Shown here: one piece after another, positions 17,234-26,056 of the stretch
Layout: the number at the start of each line of letters is the position of its first letter
Numbering within the stretch: position 1 is the stretch's first letter
From: JBMTVN01 sp046047235
GTDB taxonomy: Bacteria > Verrucomicrobiota > Verrucomicrobiia > Limisphaerales > JAHDYP01
Direction of reading: 5' to 3'
Assembly (NCBI GenBank): GCA_046047235.1
Contig: JBJOII010000033.1
Span: 1 to 64,000, forward strand
DNA length: 64,000 nucleotides
Position numbers and translations under genes: made by a program
Notes under the pieces: generated by a model
Told to the model about the DNA's origin: nothing
What the model saw: only the letters and a program-made list of their open reading frames with translations
Databases searched by the model: none

Positions 17234-20188
17234 TCAGGCGGTTGCGTCTGAGTCGGCCATGATTTGTGCGTAGGAGCTCCGGATGGCGGCGCGGTGGGTG
17301 CTGATGTCCTTTAATAGTGCATCGGCGTTGTGGAATCCACAGCGGACGGCAACCCGGTGCAGCGGCGCAGGATCCGTTGGGAGTACGGACTCGCCGGCGA
17401 AGCTCCAGCGTCTGAGTATGCATTCGATTCGGAGCAGCTGGCGATAGTGGCTGAGCAGGTCATTTGCTTGAGCCGCTTCGACATGGCCTTGATCACGGGC
17501 GCTCTCGATAGCCCGGATGGTGTTGGGCTCGTGAATGCCATGGCCTAGGCACAGTGACTGCGCGAGAAACTCAACGTCTACGAGGCCGCCCGAACCGGTT
17601 TTGATGGCCAGAGCCTCCTGTCCTTTCGGGGTGCGCTCAGTCTCGATACGAGTGCGCATGTGGTGGATGTCCCGCCGCCAATCTTCCTTGTAAGCCTGAA
17701 TGTCGGGGCGGGGGTGGCGAAAGTCGCTGAGCCCTCCGACGATTTGTTCGAAAGCCTTTCCGGTCTTCGTGTCGCCGGCCACGGCGCGGGACCGGGATGC
17801 GGCCTGTATTTCCCAAAGCATCGCGCGTTGGCGGTAATAGTCCTCGTAGGCCTTGAGGGTGTTCACGAGAAGGCCCTTCTCGCCATCGGGACGCAGGCGC
17901 GCATCGGTCGAGAACGCGACACCATATGCCGTGGGGAGCGAGAGCAGCTCCATGACTTCGGCGGCGAGGCGTTGGAGCTTGTGAAGGTTGCGGGTGCGGG
18001 AAGGAGCGACAAACACAATATCCAGGTCGGAACCGTAGGTAAGTTCGCTGCCGCCAAGTTTGCCCAACCCGATGATAGCGAAGGGTGGCGTCCTGAGTTT
18101 GTGCCTTCGCATGACGGCCTCAAGCGCATACTGGAGGCAGGCATCCGCCAGTCCCGACAGTTCGATGAGGTTGAGCTCGAAGTCGACCATTCCGAGGATA
18201 TCGCGGAGGCCGAGGCGCATGAACTCCGCACGGTGGTAGCGCCGTATCCAGTTGGGCTGGTCCTCATCCGCGCAGCCGTGTCGGAGTTCGTGGAGGATCT
18301 GGTCGCCGGACTTGCGTCGACGCAACTGCCCGCTGAGCATCAGGTCCTCGACCAGGTCGGGGGTGTGGATGGCGGTCTCGGCGAGGAACTCTGAGCGATC
18401 GAAGAGGAGCAGGAGCAGTTCGAAAACCGAGGGGTTTCTGGACCAGGCTTCATAGAGCATGCTGCGTGAGCCATAGGCGGAAACGTAGCTGTCCAGGCGG
18501 GCAAGCACGCGATCGGGATCCGACAACGGTGTGCGTGGCCATTGGGCGTTGCCCTGGTCGTCTACCTGGGGGCAGAGCTGCAACATTTGGTGCATGAGTC
18601 CACGCGCCAGCTTCACTGTTCGCGGTGAAACATGGATATAGCCGGGGCCCTCAATGAGCGTGCGCAGGATATTCAAGCTCTTGTCGACCTGAGTGAAGGA
18701 GTGCCGTTGCAGCAGGGCTTTCCACGCTTGGGCATCTTCAGAGAAATCGGAGGGAAGCGGCAATACCTCGGTATCGTTGGAGAGTTGCACCACTGCTTCG
18801 TAGTGCTTTCTGACGCATGCTGTGTGTGCTGCGAGGGCTCTTGAAAATGCCAATGGCTGCTCGAAGCCCAGGCCCCTGGAAAGCTGGCGCACCTGCGTGG
18901 TGTCATCGGGGATGGTATGCGTCTGGCGGTTGTCCTCCATCTGGAGCCGGTGTTCGACCCGGCGCAGGAAGCAGTAGGCTTCGGCGAGGCAGTCGGTGGC
19001 CTCCACCTCCAGTACGTGATACTGGGCCATCTTGGACAGAGTGGGCAGGGTTTGGGAGTTCTGGAGGAACGGATGCCGGCCACCCTGAAGCAGCTGCAGA
19101 CTCTGCACGATGAACTCGATCTCCCGAATCCCGCCTCGTCCGAGTTTGACGTTGCGGTCCAGCTCGCCACTCCTGACGACCTCATTCTCAATACGGCGTT
19201 TCATCGCCGCGATTTCACCCAGCACCTGCGTGGGGAGAGATCTGGGATACCTGAAGGGTTGGATCATCTCCATGAACTCGCCCGCCAGGGATGCGTCTCC
19301 AGCCACGCAACGGGTCTTGATGAGCATCATGCGTTCCCACGTCTGGCCCCACTGCGCGTAGTAATTCTCGTAACTCTCCAGTGACCTGGCTAGCGGCCCG
19401 GCATCCCCCTCAGGGCGCAGTCGCAGGTCAACCCGGTACAGGAAGCCGTCTTCGGTTAGCCGGGTCAGCTCCGAAACGAAGGATTCGATAAACCGCTGGA
19501 AAAACTGGTGGGTGCTTATGCCTGTGGCGCTGCTTCCGGGTTTGGGGCGCTCCCTGAAGACGTGTCCTTCGTCGGTGTAAACGAAAATGAGATCGATATC
19601 GGAGCTGTAGTTCAGTTCGCTCCCGCCTAGCTTTCCCATGCCGAAAATGCAGAATTCGGTCTCCTCCCAACTCTCGTCCGGGAGCTGATGGTAAGGGTTT
19701 CCAAAACGTTGTGAATATTGCTGGCGTATTAAATCGTAGACCACGGCGATGGTGACATCCGCTACGTCCGAAATCTCCCGGATGATCTCCTCCAGTGGAC
19801 CTGCGCCAGCCAGATCTCGCGTTGCGATACGGAGCATTTCCCGCTGCCTGAACTGGCGGATTTGCTTCAGCGCTGCCGAATAATCCGCTGTCTGAGCGGA
19901 TGTGGGCACGAACGAGGTGGCCTCCCGTTTCAGGCCTTGGAGCCGCCTTGGATGGCAGATAAGTTCCTCATCCAGGCAGATGTGGATCCAGTCGGGATGC
20001 GCGACCAGCAGTTCGCCGAGGAAGCGGGAACCGGATAGCAGGCTAAGCAGGAGGCGAATCTGGGAAGGTGAAGCCGCACTGATAACGTCAGCTGCTCCGG
20101 CATCCTGGAGCCGGGTCAGGTAATGCCTGGCCCGATCCGGGTCGGCACACTCCTGAAGCTGTCGCTTCAAGGATGGGGGATTCGGCAT
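17234..20188 (-). CDS. glnE: Glutamine synthetase adenylyltransferase/adenylyl-removing enzyme
   Basis: The 984-residue bifunctional enzyme adds AMP to, and removes it from, a Tyr of glutamine synthetase in response to nitrogen status. The two nucleotidyltransferase domains are both visible. The N-terminal deadenylylase core has GMGKLGGSELNYSSDIDLIF (about residue 186), and the C-terminal adenylylase core has GLGKLGGSELTYGSDLDIVF (about 706). Each is followed by its helical regulatory region, and both Asp-x-Asp metal pairs are intact. It is a long single gene, 78 bases upstream of grpE on the same strand. Partner genes glnA and glnB are not in the window. Confidence 0.97.
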   Translation of the reverse strand: MPNPPSLKRQLQECADPDRARHYLTRLQDAGAADVISAASPSQIRLLLSLLSGSRFLGELLVAHPDWIHICLDEELICHPRRLQGLKREATSFVPTSAQTADYSAALKQIRQFRQREMLRIATRDLAGAGPLEEIIREISDVADVTIAVVYDLIRQQYSQRFGNPYHQLPDESWEETEFCIFGMGKLGGSELNYSSDIDLIFVYTDEGHVFRERPKPGSSATGISTHQFFQRFIESFVSELTRLTEDGFLYRVDLRLRPEGDAGPLARSLESYENYYAQWGQTWERMMLIKTRCVAGDASLAGEFMEMIQPFRYPRSLPTQVLGEIAAMKRRIENEVVRSGELDRNVKLGRGGIREIEFIVQSLQLLQGGRHPFLQNSQTLPTLSKMAQYHVLEVEATDCLAEAYCFLRRVEHRLQMEDNRQTHTIPDDTTQVRQLSRGLGFEQPLAFSRALAAHTACVRKHYEAVVQLSNDTEVLPLPSDFSEDAQAWKALLQRHSFTQVDKSLNILRTLIEGPGYIHVSPRTVKLARGLMHQMLQLCPQVDDQGNAQWPRTPLSDPDRVLARLDSYVSAYGSRSMLYEAWSRNPSVFELLLLLFDRSEFLAETAIHTPDLVEDLMLSGQLRRRKSGDQILHELRHGCADEDQPNWIRRYHRAEFMRLGLRDILGMVDFELNLIELSGLADACLQYALEAVMRRHKLRTPPFAIIGLGKLGGSELTYGSDLDIVFVAPSRTRNLHKLQRLAAEVMELLSLPTAYGVAFSTDARLRPDGEKGLLVNTLKAYEDYYRQRAMLWEIQAASRSRAVAGDTKTGKAFEQIVGGLSDFRHPRPDIQAYKEDWRRDIHHMRTRIETERTPKGQEALAIKTGSGGLVDVEFLAQSLCLGHGIHEPNTIRAIESARDQGHVEAAQANDLLSHYRQLLRIECILRRWSFAGESVLPTDPAPLHRVAVRCGFHNADALLKDISTHRAAIRSSYAQIMADSDATA

Positions 20189-20323
20189 GAGTCGGGTTTA
20201 ACGCGAAATCCCAACAAGGGCAATGGCCGGCATGCGAGCCTCACCCCGCAGCAATTTGCAGGTTTCGTGAATTAGCCTTTGACAAGCCGCTTTGAGCTTT
20301 TATTGTTCCAGCCCTTCGGTGCT

Positions 20324-20399
<76 letters not shown>

Positions 20400-20482
20400 A
20401 CACCGAATTTCTGTCTTCAGTTTCCCATCCACTCTGCGGTAGTTGACGGACATCCTCACCGAGTCAACAATCGCCTGCCACC

Positions 20483-23404
20483 ATGATTTCCCGGAACCAT
20501 CGCAAGCATTGTCTCTGGCGTGGGTTGTCCTCCCTTCTGATCGTCTGCGGCCTGGTCCAGGCGGCAACAGCTTGGAGCCCCTCGCCGGTCTTGGTTGAGA
20601 AGGAAGGGCGCGAGCGCAGGGTTAGTGTGCTGATTCTGAGCGGCTCAAACAATCATGACTGGAGGACGACGACCCCAGTGTTGGTGAGGACCCTGGAAGC
20701 GAGCGGCACATTCAATGTGGATGTAGAGGATAGGCCGGACCGCCTGAAACCAGCCGCTCTCGCCAACTATGAGGTTGTCGTGAGCAACTGGAACAACTGG
20801 GGCGACGAGTCCGCCCCGGAATGGAGTGCGGTGACCCGCACGGCATTCACACACTTCGTCCGGTCCGGAGGTGGCTGGGTTGTTGTGCATGCGGGAAGTT
20901 CCTCGTTTTACGATTGGCCGGACTACCAGCGGATGAGCGGCGGTTCTTGGGATCTGGGAAGGACCGCTCACGGGCCAATTCACGAGTTCGATGTGCGAAT
21001 CGAGGGCAGTGGGCATCCCGTCACGCAGGGACTGGACGGGTTTCGAATCAAGGATGAGCTCTGGCACCATACCGGTTTCCAGCCGGGGGTGCAGGTGCTG
21101 GCCTCGGCCTATTCCGATGCAGCACAAGGAGGAAGCGGAAGATGGGAGCCCGTGGCGGTGGCACAGCCGGTCGGGCGGGGACGGGCGTTCTTCCTCGCCT
21201 TGGGCCATGATGCCCAAGCCATGGCGAATGAAGGGTTCCGTTCGTTGTTGTTGCGCGGCACGAAATGGGCCTCCCAGCTCGACCTTCCAAAGGACAACGC
21301 GCGGACTACTCCAGTCACCCGCGATCTCTTCAGTGATACCTGGGTAGCCACGGACTCATTGGGCAGAAAGCTGCCTTCGGCTGATGAGCTTTCGCCCCCA
21401 CGCCCGCATCGCAAAGTCGGCATGTTCTATTTCCTTTGGCATGGGGAACACATCCAAGGAGGGCCGTTTGATGTCAGTCGGATTCTTGCGACTGACCCCG
21501 ACGCCATGGCGAAACCCGATAGCCCGCTCTGGGGGCCGCTCCATGCACCCCACCACTGGGGCGAGTCCCTCTTTGGTTACTACCGTACGCAGGATGAGGG
21601 CGTGCTCCGCAAACATGCCCATATGCTCGCCGACGCAGGTGTCGACGTGGTGGTGTTCGATGTCACCAACCAGTTCACGTATCGGAAGGAATACATGACC
21701 CTGTTGCGGGTCTGGAGCGACCTGCGTGAGCTGGGTAACCCTACTCCTGACGTTGCCTTCCTCTGTCCCTTCTGGGATCCGGGAAAGGTGGTTCGTGAAC
21801 TCTGGGCCGACCTCTACTCGCAGGGCCAATACGCCGACCTCTTCTTCAAATGGGAGGGGAAGCCTTTCATTCTGGCTGATCCAGCCCTTCTGGACCGAAC
21901 GGAGGACTTCGCCAAACAGGATACGCCTGTGGCCATGAAGCCCGGCCAGACGCTGGGGCAGACTTTCAAGGCGATTCAGCCCTTCATGGGGGTCGGCGGA
22001 AGGTTCCCCACTTGGCATTCCGAGGGGGCAGCAGTCACGTTGACCCTCTACAGGAATGGCCCTCAAGGTGAAGTCGTGCTGTCCAGGAGGTTTAAGGACG
22101 TTGCGGACAACGCTTGGCTGCTCCTCACAAAAAGCGGTCCGTTGGAGCCCGGATCCTACTTTCTCGAGGCCTCCGAGCCCTCTGGGCAAATCGGTTGGTG
22201 GAGCAGCAGCGGTGACTCTCAGCCGGGTGGCGAGGCCTTTGAAGACCAAATGCCCGTCAATGGAGATCGTACCCTGCGGCTGCTACTGGACGATCCCGAG
22301 GTCCGGAAGTTGAAGGAATTCTTCTGCTTCCGAAAACCTCAACCGGACTACTTCCGCGGGGCTGCCCAGCCGGATATGTGGAGCTGGCTTGAGGTGTTTC
22401 CGCAGCACGTCTTCACCAATCGCCACGGGATCAAAGAACAAATGTCCGTCGGTGTAGCCCAAAACGCTGTCCATGGCCGACTCGGTTCAATGAGCGAGCC
22501 GGACGCGCAAGGACGGAGCTGGCATAACGGTGGCATGGACACTTCCGCAGACGCAGTCCTCCGTGGATTCAACTTCCAGGAGCAATGGGAACACGCGCTC
22601 AAGGAAGATCCCATGTTCGTGTTCGTCACCGGATGGAACGAGTGGATCGCCGGTCGGTTCAATGAGTTTAACGGCATTCGTGAACCCGTGATGTTCGTCG
22701 ATCAATTCGATCAGGAACATAGCCGGGATATCGAGCCCATGCTGGATGGGCACGGAGACAATTACTACTACCAGCTGGTTGCCAATGTTCGGCGATATAA
22801 GGGGGTGCGGCGCGTCCCGCCCACACGCCCTCAGCCCATCCGGATAGATGGCGATTTCTCCGACTGGGACAGGGTCATGGTGGAGTATAGGGACACGATT
22901 GGAGACCCCGTATCTCGGGAGCATCAGGGATGGGATTCTCAGGTGACCTACCGCAACAAAAGTGGCAGGAACGATATCATCCTCTGCAAAGTCACGAGCA
23001 CAAGCACAGCCCTCTGTGTCCTGCTCGTCACCCGGGATAGTCTCAAGGACGCGGGAGAGCCCGGAACGATGGCTGTCCTGCTAGATGTCGACTGTGATGC
23101 AGCATCGGGCGCGCTAGGATATGACTTCAGCGTCAGTCTCAAACAGTGGGGCATTGTGATGAGCCATTTAGAGGACAACGCCCGCTCAGGACAGCCCGTT
23201 GGAGCGGCCCATATTGCCCTGAGCCGAAATCAGATCGAAATGAGCATCCCCTGGAGTGCGCTGGGTTTGAAGGAACCTCCAGACAAACTGGAGCTAAAAT
23301 GCATCGATAACATCCCGTTCACCGGAAAATGGACCGAGTTCTCACTGTTCGGTGACGCAGCTCCAAACGACCGGTTCAATTATCAAGTTCAATTCCAAGA
23401 GTAA
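20483..23404 (+). CDS. Secreted multidomain ThuA / glycosidase-like / CBM9-like protein
   Basis: The 973-residue exported protein has a signal peptide (about 1-30). A ThuA domain follows (about 45-265; VLILSGSNNHDW, GGGWVVVHAGSSSFYDW, HPVTQGLDGF). Next is a TIM-barrel-like region resembling the GH71/GH99 superfamily, running from about 310 (VGMFYFLWHGEH, GVDVVVFDVTNQ) to about 740 (FVFVTGWNEWIAGRF) and interrupted by a beta-rich insert (about 475-600). The end (about 780-973) resembles a CBM9/DOMON sugar-binding domain (IRIDGDFSDWDRV). ThuA proteins are linked to trehalose and other 3-keto-sugar metabolism, so a polysaccharide-related role is likely. The exact substrate is unknown. Base composition is less G-skewed than in flanking genes. 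Confidence 0.75.
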   Translation: MISRNHRKHCLWRGLSSLLIVCGLVQAATAWSPSPVLVEKEGRERRVSVLILSGSNNHDWRTTTPVLVRTLEASGTFNVDVEDRPDRLKPAALANYEVVVSNWNNWGDESAPEWSAVTRTAFTHFVRSGGGWVVVHAGSSSFYDWPDYQRMSGGSWDLGRTAHGPIHEFDVRIEGSGHPVTQGLDGFRIKDELWHHTGFQPGVQVLASAYSDAAQGGSGRWEPVAVAQPVGRGRAFFLALGHDAQAMANEGFRSLLLRGTKWASQLDLPKDNARTTPVTRDLFSDTWVATDSLGRKLPSADELSPPRPHRKVGMFYFLWHGEHIQGGPFDVSRILATDPDAMAKPDSPLWGPLHAPHHWGESLFGYYRTQDEGVLRKHAHMLADAGVDVVVFDVTNQFTYRKEYMTLLRVWSDLRELGNPTPDVAFLCPFWDPGKVVRELWADLYSQGQYADLFFKWEGKPFILADPALLDRTEDFAKQDTPVAMKPGQTLGQTFKAIQPFMGVGGRFPTWHSEGAAVTLTLYRNGPQGEVVLSRRFKDVADNAWLLLTKSGPLEPGSYFLEASEPSGQIGWWSSSGDSQPGGEAFEDQMPVNGDRTLRLLLDDPEVRKLKEFFCFRKPQPDYFRGAAQPDMWSWLEVFPQHVFTNRHGIKEQMSVGVAQNAVHGRLGSMSEPDAQGRSWHNGGMDTSADAVLRGFNFQEQWEHALKEDPMFVFVTGWNEWIAGRFNEFNGIREPVMFVDQFDQEHSRDIEPMLDGHGDNYYYQLVANVRRYKGVRRVPPTRPQPIRIDGDFSDWDRVMVEYRDTIGDPVSREHQGWDSQVTYRNKSGRNDIILCKVTSTSTALCVLLVTRDSLKDAGEPGTMAVLLDVDCDAASGALGYDFSVSLKQWGIVMSHLEDNARSGQPVGAAHIALSRNQIEMSIPWSALGLKEPPDKLELKCIDNIPFTGKWTEFSLFGDAAPNDRFNYQVQFQE

Positions 23405-23425
23405 CGACAAGCTGGCCTCGCAGCG

Positions 23426-24415
23426 CTAACCAAAAACCCTGCGCCTGAGATCCCTCAAGCAGGAAAGATCGTGCTGCGCCAGACCCCGAAGCGGCTTAGA
23501 ACCCTGTCGCCGCCTCGATCCAAAGTGCGAGCGGTATTCGCGAAATATTTCCTCCACGAATCCACGGGAACCCAAAGCCAGTCCGTCCGTAAAGTAACGC
23601 ACTCGACAGCGGAGATAATCTCGCAGAATCAGTCGCCCCTTTTCCTCCAGAAGCTTGATGGAGTCTTCGCGGCCCAGGGAAGACTTCGCACGATTCTTGA
23701 CGTCCAGTAAGGCCGAGTATGTCGACATAGCCTCCGATCTGGATACTGCGTGCCCATGGAGAAGGGCAGCGACCACGATTTGTAATGAGTCCATCGCGCG
23801 ACGCCTCCCCGCCACAGCTTCCGCGTAGCCACACCAGCGGTAGGACATCGGATCCTGCGTAATTCCGGCGCGAACGGGATTAAGGTCGATGTAGGCTGCT
23901 ACAGCCGCGAGAGCCATCCCCATGCCCTCCACCAGCACACTCCGAAACCTCTCCTCCCACAGTGCTCCCTTCCTGCCATGCAGGGCGTTATACCACTGGG
24001 TAAACCGTTGCTTCACCTGCTTCATAAAAGCACTTACATCCCACATCCGCCGAAAAAATGTCTCCAAGTAGTCGTTTAAACCCGCCTCGTCGTGCGTATC
24101 CCGATACGTCTGAATCCGAAGTTGAACGAGATCTAAGTCCACATGTCCCGAGAGCCGGCTTAGCTTTAGCAGTAGCTCCTCGGGAGTCGGAAGGACCGCA
24201 GGGCGGGGTGGAACCTGCAGGAGGATGTGGAAATGGTTCGACATGACCGCGTAGGTCAGGACGCGAACCTCACAGAAGCTTTCGTATTCCCGCATCAGCG
24301 AGACAAACCGCTCCTTCTCCAGAGTTCGAAAGATCTTCCGACGGTCTACGACTCTGGAAACGCAGTGGTAAAAGCCCATGGATTGAGCGCCAACCTTCAA
24401 CCGAGACCTCCTCAT
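23426..24415 (-). mobile_element. REP-associated tyrosine transposase (Y1/IS200-like, RAYT)
   Basis: The 329-residue product is a Y1 HUH transposase of the REP-associated group. Its N-terminal core has FYHCVSRVVDRRKIF, the metal-binding His-x-His in AVMSNHFHILLQV, and the catalytic-tyrosine helix with AYIDLNPVRAGI. A longer C-terminal extension of about 130 residues is typical of the verrucomicrobial/planctomycete versions. Unlike IS200 it appears as a single-copy chromosomal gene with no clear terminal hairpins at its 3' side. Two short palindromic repeats lie just upstream of its start (24463-24518). It is convergent with the ThuA gene, 21 bases apart. Confidence 0.88.
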
Positions 24416-24462
24416 GGAGCTGAGGGTAAGGCGAGGGGGTGGAAGGTCAACGGTTTTTCAAC

Positions 24463-24518
24463 TAAAGGTCTGTCCCCTTATGAGTGAGAGACTTACGTAT
24501 AAAGGGACTGTCCCTTAG
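24463..24518. repeat. Pair of short palindromic repeats beside the RAYT gene
   Basis: Two related 19-base copies occur in the same orientation: TAAAGGTCTGTCCCCTTAT (24463-24481) and TAAAGGGACTGTCCCTTAG (24500-24518). The second contains a perfect 7-1-7 palindrome (AAGGGAC-T-GTCCCTT, 24502-24516), and the first is an imperfect version. Their position, 48-103 bases upstream of the transposase start, fits the REP/BIME-like elements mobilised by RAYT proteins. Confidence 0.6.
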
Positions 24519-24557
24519 TCGGTTGACGGGGAGGGGGTGTGGGGGCAGGGTGAGTGT

Positions 24558-25205
24558 ATGCGAAGTGCTTCCCTGCTGGTGGTGTGCTGCTGGTTGTTTG
24601 CTTGTGGTTTTGTTCGGTCGGCGGCGTTTGAGGACGATTTTCACGGAGGGTTGGGAGAAGGCTGGTGGTGGGTTCGGGAGGATAGCAAGGCGTGGAGGGT
24701 GACCGGGGAAGGGCTGGAGGTGCGGATGCAGCCGGGGAACATGTGGGGAGGAAGCAATGACGCGAGGAATCTGCTGGTGCGCAAGGCTCCGGACGCAAGC
24801 GAACAGGAGGTGGTGGTGACCGTCCGGGTGACGAATGATCCGAAGGAGCAGTATGAGCAGGTGGATCTGGTCTGGTATTACGATGACAGCCACATGGTGA
24901 AGATTGGGCAGGAACTGGTGGACGGTCAGTTGAGCATTGTGATGGGAAGGGAGGAGCGAGACCAGTGTCGCACGGTGATTATCATCCCGATTGAAGCGAA
25001 GACGCTGGAGCTGCGGCATCGGGTTCGAGGGAAGGAGATCGTGGGGGAGTATCGGTTGCCCGGTGAGCAGGATTGGAAGCGGGCTGGCAGCTGTGATTTG
25101 CCTGTTTACGGGGAGGCGAAGATTTGTCTGCAGTTTTATCAGGGACCGGAGGGGGAGGATCGATGGGCACGTGTTGCCGCTTTTCGGGTAGAGACGCGCC
25201 GTTAA
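24558..25205 (+). CDS. Secreted DUF1349-like beta-sandwich protein
   Basis: The 215-residue product has a signal peptide (MRSASLLVVCCWLFACGFVRS). The rest looks like a concanavalin-type beta-sandwich of the DUF1349 kind: FEDDFHGGLGEGWWWVRED at the start, QVDLVWYYDDSHMVKIGQE in the middle and FYQGPEGEDRWARVAAFRV at the end. Such domains occur in secreted carbohydrate-related proteins and probably bind ligands; a catalytic role is uncertain. The ATG at 24558 is preferred over a GTG seven codons earlier because it directly begins the signal peptide. It lies 17 bases upstream of the GDPD gene on the same strand. Confidence 0.75.
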   Translation: MRSASLLVVCCWLFACGFVRSAAFEDDFHGGLGEGWWWVREDSKAWRVTGEGLEVRMQPGNMWGGSNDARNLLVRKAPDASEQEVVVTVRVTNDPKEQYEQVDLVWYYDDSHMVKIGQELVDGQLSIVMGREERDQCRTVIIIPIEAKTLELRHRVRGKEIVGEYRLPGEQDWKRAGSCDLPVYGEAKICLQFYQGPEGEDRWARVAAFRVETRR

Positions 25206-25222
25206 TTCAGTGAAGGCAGGTC

Positions 25223-26056
25223 ATGAGGGCATTTATTACGCAAGTGTTGTGGTGGATGGTGCTGTTATGTTGTGCGATTCGTCTTACGGCGGGGCCGGTG
25301 GTGGTGATTGCGCATCGGGGCAATCACGAGCAGGCGTACGAGAATACACTGGAGGCGATTCGGGATGCTGGTCGCGTGGGGGCGGATTATGTGGAGATGG
25401 ATGTGCGTCGGACGAAGGACGGTTTTCATGTCCTGATGCACGACCGGCGGCTGGAACGGACAACGGATGGTGAAGGCGAGGTTCGTAGTTTCTTGTTGGC
25501 GGAGGTGCGGTCCTTGGTGGTCGGGGAGGTGGGACGGGAGGGGGTGGCCGGTTCGCGGGTTCCGACCTTTGAGGAGGCGTTAGATGCTCTGGGACCGTCG
25601 TTGGGTGTTTATCTGGATTTTAAGGAGGGGGATCCGTCGTTTTTGGTAGCGGAGCTTGGTCGGAGGGGTTTGTTGGAGAGGACGGTGGTTTATCTGGAGC
25701 CTGAGGAGATTGACGAGTGGCGTCGGGTAGCACCCGGCCTGAGGTTTATTGTGAGTTTGCCGAATCAGAGTCGAACCGTGTCGGGTGTGAGGGAGTTTTT
25801 GGGTCGGTATCCGGGGGTGATTTTGGATGGTCCGGTGACGGACTACACGGCGGAGATGGTTAGGGAGGCGCATGAGCTTGGCAGTCTGGTTTGGCCGGAC
25901 ATTCAGAATCCGGGAGAGGATCCAGATCAATGGGGGCGGGCGTTGGAGTTGGGGGTAGACGGTTTACAGACGGATCACCCATCCGGGTTGCTGGAGTATC
26001 TGCGTCGCATGGGGAGGCATGGTGGGCCGCCCTTGGAGATTCCCCTGGCGGACTAG
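25223..26056 (+). CDS. Exported glycerophosphodiester phosphodiesterase family protein
   Basis: The 277-residue protein has an N-terminal signal (about 1-23) and a GDPD TIM barrel. IAHRGNHEQAYENTLEAI carries the catalytic His/Arg and Glu. YVEMDVRRTKDGFHVLMHDR carries the metal-binding Glu-x-Asp and second catalytic His. The conserved VYLDFKEGDP strand follows, and LGVDGLQTDHPSGL closes the barrel. It would hydrolyse glycerophosphodiesters to sn-glycerol 3-phosphate in the periplasm. Its last four bases overlap the end of the convergent beta-propeller gene. Confidence 0.92.
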   Translation: MRAFITQVLWWMVLLCCAIRLTAGPVVVIAHRGNHEQAYENTLEAIRDAGRVGADYVEMDVRRTKDGFHVLMHDRRLERTTDGEGEVRSFLLAEVRSLVVGEVGREGVAGSRVPTFEEALDALGPSLGVYLDFKEGDPSFLVAELGRRGLLERTVVYLEPEEIDEWRRVAPGLRFIVSLPNQSRTVSGVREFLGRYPGVILDGPVTDYTAEMVREAHELGSLVWPDIQNPGEDPDQWGRALELGVDGLQTDHPSGLLEYLRRMGRHGGPPLEIPLAD

